DNA from: Bacillota bacterium
GTDB taxonomy: Bacteria > Bacillota > Clostridia > Oscillospirales > Ruminococcaceae
DNA: 6,653 nt
Assembly (NCBI GenBank): GCA_023396215.1
Contig: JAEWWW010000014.1
Coordinates: 1-6,653, forward strand
Direction of reading: 5' to 3'
In this document: positions 1 through 4,735 of the stretch, in pieces
How positions within the stretch are numbered: the first letter of the stretch is position 1
How the letters are laid out: each line of letters begins with the position of its first letter
Position numbers and translations under genes: made by a program
The notes under the pieces: model-generated
Told to the model about the DNA's origin: nothing
Database searches by the model: none
Seen by the model: the letters and a program-made list of their open reading frames with translations, nothing else

Positions 1-29
1 TTTAAAAAATAAACGGTCGCCACCACCGA

Positions 30-61
30 CCCATATGGGGGGGGGGGGGGCTACGCCCCCC
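30..61. repeat. G14 homopolymer with adjoining C-run hairpin
   Basis: Fourteen consecutive G (37-50) follow the palindrome CCCATATGGG (30-39). They are followed, after CTACG, by six C (56-61), so a very stable GC hairpin can form. No gene or recognisable promoter is linked to it inside the window. Such a tract is prone to slippage, so the exact length may differ between cells or be a sequencing artefact. Confidence 0.6.
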
Positions 62-70
62 GCGATTATT

Positions 71-93
71 CCCCCTTTCGCGCCCAGCGGGCT
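71..93. repeat. 23-bp degenerate repeat, copy after the editing protein gene
   Basis: It is the counterpart of 2206-2228, with 19 of 23 bases identical. It contains GCCC-AGC-GGGC flanked by a TTT run and a C5 run. The rest of the 1-191 interval holds no gene, and no clear intrinsic terminator for the minus-strand gene ending at 192. Confidence 0.35.
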
Positions 94-191
94 CTCAAGT
101 TTATACAACATTCAAGCGCGAGAGGGGGGCAGGGGGTGAGCAGTACACACTAAGCCTTTAACTGCCACTACGTAATAACGGCTTTACAGCT

Positions 192-686
192 TTATATTTT
201 GATGAAGTGAATGGGGTTGCCCCGGCGGATGATGAGCTGCTTTAAATCCTCAAAGGAGAGGAACACCGTCGCGGTGTTGTCGTTGGGGTGCACCCCCACC
301 CGCCCCTGCTCTATCAGGTCGCGGTCGATGGCCAGCTCCACCTGCTGGTCGGCGTCGCTGAGCACCCCCAGCGGGCTTACCGAGCCCTTGGTCAGCCCCA
401 GCAGCCGCTGAAGGCGGTCCTCCGAGGCAAAGCTCAGCTTGGTGCAGCCCAGCTCCTGCTGCAGGGCGGAAAGGTTGGCCTGTTTGTCCTTTTGCAGCAC
501 CACCAAAAAGTGCCGTTTGCCCTTGGCATCCCGCAAAAAGAGGTTTTTGACCACCACGCTGCTATTCTCTGCCCCAAAGTTGAGCGCGTCCATCTCCTCG
601 ATGGTAAAAACGGCGGAATGCTCCGCCACCTCAAAGGCGATGCCCTGCTCCCGCAGATACTCATAGACTTGTTCTTTGGCTTTCAT
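192..686 (-). CDS. Free-standing prolyl-tRNA editing domain protein (ProXp-ala/PrdX-like, YbaK superfamily)
   Basis: Members of this superfamily hydrolyse tRNA-Pro mischarged with alanine or cysteine, supplying in trans the editing that some prolyl-tRNA synthetases lack. The 164-residue protein most resembles the ProXp-ala/PrdX branch: SSVVVKNLFLRD with the conserved Lys-47, LVVLQKDKQANLSALQQELG (61-80), LLGLTKGSVSPLGVL (95-109) with the GSVSP substrate loop, and GVHPNDNTATVFLSFEDL (131-148). The ATG at 686 follows AAGGAGAAC; the frame stays open upstream to 869, but that stretch has no family character and includes the ptsH terminator. The exact substrate (Ala- rather than Cys-tRNA-Pro) is inferred from motif style. 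No clear promoter was found, and no proS gene is adjacent. Confidence 0.9.
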   Translation of the reverse strand: MKAKEQVYEYLREQGIAFEVAEHSAVFTIEEMDALNFGAENSSVVVKNLFLRDAKGKRHFLVVLQKDKQANLSALQQELGCTKLSFASEDRLQRLLGLTKGSVSPLGVLSDADQQVELAIDRDLIEQGRVGVHPNDNTATVFLSFEDLKQLIIRRGNPIHFIKI

Positions 687-843
687 GGCCGTTCTCCTTT
701 TCACCTGCAAAGCCCACGCCCGGCGTATACAGGGGCGGGTTGTAGATTGTATATGGTCGGTGTTGAAATGAGTACTATACCCACAGATATTGAACTGATA
801 AGGCGGGCGGCTGATAGCCGCCGCTATCCCGCAAAAACCACAA

Positions 844-871
844 AGGTGCGTCGCCCAAGGGCAGCGCACCT
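844..871 (-). terminator. Probable intrinsic terminator of ptsH
   Basis: AGGTGCG (844-850) and CGCACCT (865-871) form a perfect 7-bp stem, extended inside by GCCC (853-856) and GGGC (859-862) across a 2-by-2 internal loop. On the minus strand the stem is followed by TTTGTGGTTTTTG, a broken U-tract. It lies about 72 nt past the ptsH stop. A second hairpin, GGCGGCT-GAT-AGCCGCC (806-822), follows without a U-run. The remainder of the 687-943 spacer shows no gene. Confidence 0.55.
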
Positions 872-943
872 ATTGCCGCAATATGCTTGCCGTCGCCCAT
901 TATGCAGGGCAGAAGGATGTATCGCTGCCGTCAGCCGAAAGGC

Positions 944-1207
944 TTACTCGGCAAAGCCGGATTCAATCAGCTTTACAAGGGCCTCTACCGCGCGCTGCTC
1001 GTCGGAGCCGTCGGCAATAATCTTAATGTTGGTGCCGCCCACGATGCCCAGAGAAAGAACCCCCAGCAGGCTTTTGGCGTTTACCCGGCGCTCTTCTTTT
1101 TCAACCCAAATGGAGGACTTGAACTCGTTGGCCTTCTGAATAAAAAAGGTAGCGGGACGGGCATGCAATCCCACGTGATTCTGAACCTGAACTTCTTTCA
1201 CAAACAT
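944..1207 (-). CDS. ptsH: Phosphocarrier protein HPr
   Basis: HPr passes phosphate from enzyme I to the sugar-specific EIIA proteins of the phosphotransferase system. In Firmicutes it is also phosphorylated on Ser-46 by HPr kinase to act with CcpA in catabolite repression. The 87-residue protein has the active-site motif GLHARPAT with His-15, Arg-17 and Pro-18, and the regulatory site KSLLGVLSLGI with Ser-46. Having His at position 15 argues against the Crh paralogue, which lacks it. Length and both motifs are typical. The ATG at 1207 is preceded by GGAGAG at 7 nt spacing and by its own strong promoter. Enzyme I and HPr kinase are not in the window, so HPr stands alone here rather than in a ptsHI operon. 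Confidence 0.96.
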   Translation of the reverse strand: MFVKEVQVQNHVGLHARPATFFIQKANEFKSSIWVEKEERRVNAKSLLGVLSLGIVGGTNIKIIADGSDEQRAVEALVKLIESGFAE

Positions 1208-1271
1208 ACTCTTACTCTCCTATACAATACGATCTTATCATAATTAAAACGAAAAGGCAGTTTCTAACATG

Positions 1272-1299
1272 ATTATAGCATACCAAGAAATAACGTCAA
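1272..1299 (-). promoter_or_regulatory. Promoter of ptsH with extended -10
   Basis: On the minus strand TTGACG (1294-1299, five of six consensus bases) is followed by a 16-nt spacer and a perfect TATAAT (1272-1277). A TGC directly before it gives the extended -10 motif. Transcription would start near 1265, leaving a leader of about 58 nt before ptsH. This shows ptsH is transcribed separately from the DUF554 gene. The rest of the 1208-1427 spacer shows no gene and no convincing terminator for the DUF554 gene. Confidence 0.82.
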
Positions 1300-1427
1300 C
1301 GCAAACCGGGGATTTGTTGGCCTGTTTTGGATAATTTCAGTATAGGTAGCAATAGGCGGCCCGGTTAGGGGGGGTAGTTTGTAAGTTATTACTACAATTC
1401 TTTCAACATGCTCGGCAAGTTACACTA

Positions 1428-2141
1428 TTAAATTAAACATCTTATGGCGTAATATACCACCGGCACCAATAAAGACGGCAGCAGATTGGCGGTTTTTATT
1501 TTGGTAAGCTCCAAAAAATTGATGCCGATGCAGGCAACCACCGCATAGCCCACCATGCAGAAGGCCGCCAGCAGGTCGTCTGAGATAAGGGGCGCGACCC
1601 AGCCCGCCGCCAGGGTCATAGCCCCCTGATAGAGCAGCACCGGCACCGCCGAGAACATCACCCCGAACCCAAGGGTGGAGCCAAGAATCACCGAGGTGAT
1701 GCAGTCAAGGGCGCTTTTGATGAACAGCACGCTGCTATCCCCCCGCAGGCCGTCGTTGATAGAGCCGATGATGGCCATCGCCCCAATGCAGAAGATGATG
1801 GAGGCGCTGATAAAGCCCTTGGAAAAGCCGTCGGCCCTGGTGCGGGTTTCTATGTAGCGGCCCATCCGATCCAGCTTGCCTTCAACGTCAAAATGCTCAC
1901 CCAGCGCCGCGCCCACCACTAGGCTGAACAGCAGCAGCAGCTCCCCTGAGGAGGAAAGCCCGCCCCCGGGCAGCACCTTGACCATCGAGGTGATGATACC
2001 GTTGAGGCCGATAATCAGAATAGAAAGCCCCAGCATCTTCATAATCGCTTTTTCAAGGCGCTCAGGCAGCCCTTTTTTCAGCAGCAGGCCGATAAAGCCG
2101 CCTGCTACAATCCCCACCGCGTTTACAATTGTTCCCGTCAT
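1428..2141 (-). CDS. DUF554 family membrane protein (YdfK/YqgA type)
   Basis: The 237-residue product is a polytopic inner-membrane protein of the DUF554 family. Its molecular function is not established, though some relatives have been described as possible transporters. Hydrophobic segments lie around residues 4-22, 34-52, 66-82, 110-128, 140-180 (probably two), 190-212 and 218-236. Family hallmarks are the GLNG turn (45-48), FCIGAMAIIGSINDGLRGD (117-135), IKSALDCITSVILGSTLG (141-158) and LLYQGAMTLAAG (169-180). The ATG at 2141 follows an AGAGG ribosome binding site at 8 nt spacing. The length is typical (about 225-245). It follows trmD by 93 nt where rplS would often be found. No link to translation is evident; it may simply be a neighbour sharing readthrough. 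Confidence 0.9.
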   Translation of the reverse strand: MTGTIVNAVGIVAGGFIGLLLKKGLPERLEKAIMKMLGLSILIIGLNGIITSMVKVLPGGGLSSSGELLLLFSLVVGAALGEHFDVEGKLDRMGRYIETRTRADGFSKGFISASIIFCIGAMAIIGSINDGLRGDSSVLFIKSALDCITSVILGSTLGFGVMFSAVPVLLYQGAMTLAAGWVAPLISDDLLAAFCMVGYAVVACIGINFLELTKIKTANLLPSLLVPVVYYAIRCLI

Positions 2142-2183
2142 AGTTGCATCCTCTTATCTTTGATTCTCGGCAAAATGGACAAA

Positions 2184-2203
2184 CCGGCCACAGAAGAAGC
2201 CGG
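2184..2203 (-). terminator. Possible weak terminator after trmD
   Basis: On the minus strand CCGGC and GCCGG (5 bp, 10-nt loop) are followed by TTTGTCCATTTTG. The stem is short and the U-run is broken, so this is a marginal intrinsic terminator. It sits in the 93-nt spacer between trmD and the DUF554 gene, where the conserved translation cluster ends. No good separate promoter for the DUF554 gene was found, so partial readthrough is the likelier arrangement. Confidence 0.3.
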
Positions 2204-2205
2204 CC

Positions 2206-2228
2206 CCCGCTTTTGCGCCCGGTGGGCT
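2206..2228. repeat. 23-bp degenerate repeat, copy after trmD
   Basis: This stretch matches 71-93 at 19 of 23 positions. Both hold the inverted repeat GCCC-NNN-GGGC next to a TTT run and a C-run, and both lie just downstream of a minus-strand gene. On the plus strand this copy reads as a small stem followed by TTTTGTCTT, which is weakly terminator-like. It may be an intergenic repeat family of this genome or a coincidence of GC-rich hairpins. Confidence 0.35.
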
Positions 2229-2234
2229 TTTGTC

Positions 2235-3005
2235 TTACACATCATCGGCGGTATCTTCCGCCGCCTGCTGCTCCCGCGCCTGTTGCAGGGCGCTTATATA
2301 TTCTATGTCTTGCTTGGTGAGGAGTGCCTTTGCCAGCAGGTCAGGGCGTTTATGAAAGGTGTTTTCCAGCGATTTTTGCCGCCGCCATTTTTCGATGTTG
2401 GCGTGGTGGCCGCTTTGCAGCACCTCGGGCACCTCGCGCCCCCGCCAGACCGGCGGGCGGGTGTACTGGGGATATTCCAGCAGGCCGTTGTAGTGGCTCT
2501 CCTCGGTGTAGCAGGCCTCCTCGGCCAGCACGCCGGGGCAGAGCCGCCCCACGGCGTCAATGACCACCAGCGCCGCCAGCTCGCCCCCGGTGAGCACATA
2601 ATCCCCCACCGAAAGCTCCTCGTCCACAATCTCGTCTATCAGCCGCTGGTCTACCCCCTCGTAGTGGCCGCAGAGCAGCAAGATGTGCTCCATCTGGGAA
2701 AGCTCGACCGCGCGCTGGTGGTCAAACACCCTGCCCTGCGGCGAGAGGTAAATCACATGGGGCCTGCCGCCCGCCTGCCTGCAGATATCGGCAAAGCAGT
2801 CATAGAGCGGCTGCGCCTCCAGCAGCATCCCCTTACCGCCCCCGTAGGGGCTGTCGTCCACCCGGCGGTGCTTGTCCTCGGTATAATCCCTGATATTGTG
2901 GCAGCGGATATCCAGCAGCCCGGCGCGGCGCGCGCGCCCGATGATGCTTTCGCCTACCACCGTTTCGCACATCTCCACAAAAAGGGTGGCTATATCAATC
3001 CTCAT
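2235..3005 (-). CDS. trmD: tRNA (guanine37-N1)-methyltransferase TrmD
   Basis: TrmD is a SPOUT-class methyltransferase that uses S-adenosylmethionine to make m1G37 in tRNAs reading CNN and other codons, which prevents +1 frameshifting. The 256-residue protein shows DDSPYGGGKGM (50-60), YLSPQGR (86-92), the knot sequences LCGHYEGVDQR (111-121) and GDYVLTGGELAA (134-145), YPQYTRP (178-184) and SGHHANIEKWR (198-208). Arg-154 is conserved. At position 169, the catalytic Asp in the E. coli enzyme as I recall it, this protein has Glu (TEES). The start is the ATG at 3005 giving MRIDIATLF; an in-frame TTG two codons upstream is less likely. The gene overlaps rimM by 11 nt. The C-terminal tail (EQQAAEDTADDV) is slightly long and acidic. 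Confidence 0.97.
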   Translation of the reverse strand: MRIDIATLFVEMCETVVGESIIGRARRAGLLDIRCHNIRDYTEDKHRRVDDSPYGGGKGMLLEAQPLYDCFADICRQAGGRPHVIYLSPQGRVFDHQRAVELSQMEHILLLCGHYEGVDQRLIDEIVDEELSVGDYVLTGGELAALVVIDAVGRLCPGVLAEEACYTEESHYNGLLEYPQYTRPPVWRGREVPEVLQSGHHANIEKWRRQKSLENTFHKRPDLLAKALLTKQDIEYISALQQAREQQAAEDTADDV

Positions 3006-3513
3006 CGTCAAACAGCCCCTTCAGCGGCCGGATCTGCATCCGGTTTTGGTCAAGGTCGATGCTGATGACCACCTGAGGAATGACCGGTATCAGCCGCTCC
3101 TTGCCGTCGGGAAAGGCGATGTGGTAAACGTCGTTGGCCCCGGTTGCCGAAACGTCCGAAAGGCTGCCGTAAAGGCTGCCGTCATCGGCGTCCACCACCT
3201 CGAGGCCGATTAAATCCTGAATGAAATAGCCCCCGGTATCGGGCGCGTCTTCGCGGTCGATATACAGCACCTTGCCCCGCAGCGCCAGGGCGGCTTCCAA
3301 GCTATCGACCCCCTCAAACTTGATGAGGGCGTGGTTTTTCTGGGGGCGCGCCCCCTCCACCGTCAGAGCCTTCGCGCCTTTCTCGAGGTAAAGGCGCTTA
3401 AAATGGGCCAAAAAGTCGAAGCCGTCGCACCAAAGCTCCAGCTTGACCTCCCCCCGCACGCCGTGGGTTGTAACCACCTTGCCGCATTCCAGATATTGTT
3501 TGCGCAATTTCAT
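2995..3513 (-). CDS. rimM: 16S rRNA processing protein RimM
   Basis: RimM binds ribosomal protein S19 and helps mature the head of the 30S subunit. The 172-residue protein has the usual two domains. The N-terminal RimM beta-barrel (about 5-88) opens with CGKVVTTHGVRGEVKLELW. A C-terminal PRC-barrel (about 95-168) includes GYFIQDLIGLEV, the family hallmark TGANDVY (125-131) and LIPVIPQVV (141-149). I placed the start at the ATG at 3513 (MKLRKQYLECG). The reading frame is open further upstream to 3612, but that extension has no family similarity and runs through two hairpins. The ribosome binding site AAAGGCGG is modest and close to the ATG. The TGA stop overlaps the trmD start region by 11 nt, suggesting translational coupling. 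Confidence 0.95.
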   Translation of the reverse strand: MKLRKQYLECGKVVTTHGVRGEVKLELWCDGFDFLAHFKRLYLEKGAKALTVEGARPQKNHALIKFEGVDSLEAALALRGKVLYIDREDAPDTGGYFIQDLIGLEVVDADDGSLYGSLSDVSATGANDVYHIAFPDGKERLIPVIPQVVISIDLDQNRMQIRPLKGLFDDED

Positions 3514-3537
3514 ACCGCCTTTGTTTCCTTGGTCTTT

Positions 3538-3557
3538 GGCCGCCCGGGTTGGCGGCC
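3538..3557. other. GC stem-loop just upstream of rimM
   Basis: GGCCGCC (3538-3544) and GGCGGCC (3551-3557) are a perfect 7-bp inverted repeat with a 6-nt loop, ending about 24 nt before the rimM ATG. It is stable and lies close to the ribosome binding region without covering it. There is no U-tract. It may influence rimM translation; this is only an observation of structure. Confidence 0.35.
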
Positions 3558-3590
3558 TGCTGTGAAAAGAAATCGTTGTATTACAATAAG

Positions 3591-3610
3591 GGGAAAGCCT
3601 GCGCTTTCCC
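3591..3610. terminator. Hairpin between khpA and rimM, possible weak attenuator
   Basis: GGGAAAGC (3591-3598) and GCTTTCCC (3603-3610) form a perfect 8-bp stem with a 4-nt loop. On the minus strand it is followed by CCTTATTGTAATAC, which is only partly U-rich. It could act as a partial terminator or an mRNA processing signal between the mobile element and rimM. The adjacent TTGTA/TACAA palindrome (3576-3586) is a separate short symmetry. Role uncertain. Confidence 0.35.
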
Positions 3611-3632
3611 ACAATGTGTCAAACCATTTAAA

Positions 3633-3798
3633 TTAGGGCGTTTCTGAAAATGGAAAACCGAGGGGAAATTCGCTGAAAACAGGTGGATGCAAGGCAAAAA
3701 GCACAGGAATACTTTATGTATTCCAAGCATTTTTAACGCGGCAAACGCTGCTTTTAGTAGAATTTACCAAGAGTTTGGAGTTTTCAGAATGCCCCTAG
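3633..3798. mobile_element. MITE-like palindromic element, copy between khpA and rimM
   Basis: This second 166-bp copy is in the same orientation as the one at 4269-4434. Left end TTAGGGCGTTTCTGAAAA and the reverse complement of the right end agree at 14 of 18 positions. The central stem GGAATAC/GTATTCC with a 5-nt loop (about 3706-3724) is identical to that of the other copy apart from one loop base. No reading frame of interest lies within it. Flanking bases differ from those of the other copy beyond AATTAG on the left and CTAG on the right, so both ends are well defined. The right-hand CTAG holds the khpA stop codon. On the minus-strand transcript the central hairpin is followed a few bases later by a CTTTTTG run, so weak termination or processing is possible (inference). 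Confidence 0.8.
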
Positions 3799-4028
3799 TC
3801 TATCTCAACCACGGCTTTTTCGCCGGTTTTGCCGGCCGCCGAACGCACCACGGTGCGGATGGCTTTGGCAATCCTGCCCTGCTTGCCGATAACCCGCCCC
3901 ATGTCGCCCTCGGCAACATGCAGGTGGTAGACCACAGTGCCATCCTCGGTGGGGGCGTCTGCGACCACCGTAACGGCGTCCTTATCGTCAACAAGGCCTC
4001 TGGCAATGGCAATAATCAGGTTTTCCAT
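3795..4028 (-). CDS. khpA: KH-domain RNA-binding protein KhpA
   Basis: The 77-residue protein is a single type II KH domain of the KhpA (YlqC) family, which is regularly encoded between rpsP and rimM in Firmicutes. In studied species KhpA pairs with KhpB (EloR/Jag), binds many RNAs, and affects cell elongation and division. The RNA-contacting GxxG loop is intact as GKQG (residues 48-51) within RVIGKQGRIAKAIRTVV. The N-terminus MENLIIAIARGLVD is family-typical. The ATG at 4028 follows TAAGGAGGGCAC, an excellent ribosome binding site that may be masked by long-range pairing in the leader. The protein ends in VVEID, and its TAG stop (3795-3797) lies within the terminal CTAG of the second mobile-element copy. 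The gene is thus bracketed on both sides by copies of one element but looks functional. Confidence 0.94.
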   Translation of the reverse strand: MENLIIAIARGLVDDKDAVTVVADAPTEDGTVVYHLHVAEGDMGRVIGKQGRIAKAIRTVVRSAAGKTGEKAVVEID

Positions 4029-4248
4029 GTGCCCTCCTTATAACCGGGCTGCCGTTAAAAACGGTGGGTTTTTAACCTGCCGCGCTTTGCGCGGCAGCGG
4101 GTGCAGCCATGTAGATGTTGTTGGGTAGGTTTTGGATGAAAGCCGGTTTCAGTAGCAAACCGGCGTTTTGGCTTGTCCCGCCGGGGGTGGGCTGCCGCTA
4201 AAGCAAGCAAGCCCTTATAGGAGGGTGCAGGCGCTGCCGCTTGCACCC
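4029..4248 (-). promoter_or_regulatory. Candidate structured RNA leader of khpA
   Basis: This hairpin-rich leader lies between the mobile-element copy and khpA. Read directly as inverted repeats: GTTAAAAAC/GTTTTTAAC (4054-4076, 5-nt loop); CTGCCGCGC/GCGCGGCAG (4077-4097, 3-nt loop); GCCGGTTT/AAACCGGC (4142-4164, 7-nt loop); GGGTGCA/TGCACCC (4223-4229 with 4242-4248, extended inside by GCG/CGC). The outer ends also pair: 4032-4037 with 4220-4225, 4038-4043 with 4215-4219, and 4046-4050 with 4210-4214. That gives 16 Watson-Crick pairs broken by a 1-nt and a 2-nt bulge. In the mRNA this closing stem would hide the GGAGG ribosome binding site of khpA. A riboswitch-like or translational control role is inferred; it matches no RNA family I recognise. 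It could instead be a degenerate repeat element. Confidence 0.4.
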
Positions 4249-4268
4249 GGCCACCTGGGCAAGCACAA

Positions 4269-4434
4269 TTAGGGCGTTTCTGAAAACGGAAAGCCGCCGG
4301 GAAATTCGCTGAAAACAAGCGGATGCAAGGCAAAAAGCGCAGGAATACTTCATGTATTCCGAGCATTTTTAACACAGTAAACGCTGGTTTCAGTAGAATT
4401 TGCCAAAAGTTTGGAGTTTTCAGAAAGCCCCTAG
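4269..4434. mobile_element. MITE-like palindromic element, copy between rpsP and khpA
   Basis: This is a 166-bp non-coding element, aligned without gaps to the copy at 3633-3798 with 17 substitutions by my count (about 90% identity). Its ends are inverted: TTAGGGCGTTTCTGAAAA on the left matches the reverse complement of the right end at 15 of 18 positions. The interior is also an imperfect palindrome, centred on GGAATAC-TTCAT-GTATTCC near 4342-4360, so the RNA or single strand could fold into a long hairpin. There is no transposase gene, so it would be mobilised in trans. Both ends carry TA (TTAG left, CTAG right), consistent with a short TA or CTA target duplication of the kind made by some IS5-family transposases. 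That family assignment is tentative. The right-hand CTAG contains the rpsP stop codon. Confidence 0.8.
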
Positions 4435-4673
4435 ATGATGCTCTCTTTTTTCAGCAGAGTTTTAACCGTTTCGGTAGGTTGAGCGCCGTTTGCGAGCCAT
4501 TTCTTGGTCTTTTCAGCGTCAATCTGAACCAGCGAGGGGTTTTTGGTGGGGTCATAGAATCCAATCTCCTCGATGAATCTGCCATCGCGGGGATAACGGG
4601 AATCTGCAACCACAACGCGGTAGAAAGGAGCTTTTTTTGCGCCCATGCGGCGGAGTCTTATTTTAACAGCCAT
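4431..4673 (-). CDS. rpsP: 30S ribosomal protein S16
   Basis: S16 is a primary-binding component of the small ribosomal subunit body. The 80-residue product matches the usual length of 75-90. It carries the family signature: MAVKIRLRRMGAKKAPFYR at the N-terminus, VVADSRYPRDGRFIEEIGFYDP (around residues 22-43), and a C-terminal WLANGAQPTETVKTLLKK segment. The ATG at 4673 is chosen from the AGGAGGTGA ribosome binding site. The stop codon is a TAG at 4431-4433 that is part of the terminal CTAG of the downstream mobile-element copy (4269-4434). The gene itself looks complete, with the ordinary S16 C-terminus. Before insertion the stop was probably TAA (inference from the sequence on the far side of the element). 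Confidence 0.97.
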   Translation of the reverse strand: MAVKIRLRRMGAKKAPFYRVVVADSRYPRDGRFIEEIGFYDPTKNPSLVQIDAEKTKKWLANGAQPTETVKTLLKKESII

Positions 4674-4678
4674 GTCTG

Positions 4679-4687
4679 TCACCTCCT
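4679..4687 (-). promoter_or_regulatory. Strong ribosome binding site of rpsP
   Basis: On the minus strand the sequence AGGAGGTGA is complementary to the 3' end of 16S rRNA and lies 5 nt before the ATG at 4673. It fixes the rpsP start, because an in-frame upstream GTG (4680-4682) falls inside this site and so cannot be the start. It fits the high expression expected of a ribosomal protein. Confidence 0.85.
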
Positions 4688-4712
4688 GTTTTTAGACTGG
4701 ATATATCTTCTA

Positions 4713-4725
4713 CCGCCGTCGGCGG
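4713..4725. other. Short GC hairpin between ffh and rpsP
   Basis: CCGCCG (4713-4718) and CGGCGG (4720-4725) form an inverted repeat around one base, and flanking TCTA/TAGA can extend it with one bulge. It lies in the 62-nt spacer just after the ffh stop. No U-run follows on the minus strand, so it is not a convincing terminator. A 3' stabiliser of the ffh segment is possible. It is observed structure only. Confidence 0.3.
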
Positions 4726-4735
4726 ATAGAATGCG

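Noticed and set aside
771..798. TTATCA-16 nt-TATAGT upstream of the editing protein gene
   Set aside because: The -35 similarity is poor, and a start there would leave a long untranslated leader; not strong enough to list.
687..869. 61-residue N-terminal extension of the editing protein frame
   Set aside because: It has no family similarity, lies upstream of a good ribosome binding site and ATG at 686, and runs through the ptsH terminator region.
211..1139. Plus-strand open frames opposite the editing protein gene and ptsH
   Set aside because: They are antisense shadows of well-supported minus-strand genes with no family similarity.
3514..3612. 33-residue extension of RimM
   Set aside because: The family N-terminus begins at the ATG at 3513, and the extension crosses two hairpins.
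3617..3622. TTGACA on the minus strand upstream of rimM as a promoter
   Set aside because: The position 16-18 nt downstream is the GGGAAAGC hairpin with no -10-like sequence.
4144..4155. GGTTTCAGTAG shared with the mobile-element copy at 4269-4434
   Set aside because: Only an 11-base match with no similarity on either side; not enough to call a third, decayed copy.
4055..4375. 106-residue minus-strand frame between rpsP and khpA
   Set aside because: It runs through half of the mobile element and the khpA leader, has low-complexity Pro/Ala/Arg content and resembles no protein; it is best seen as chance.
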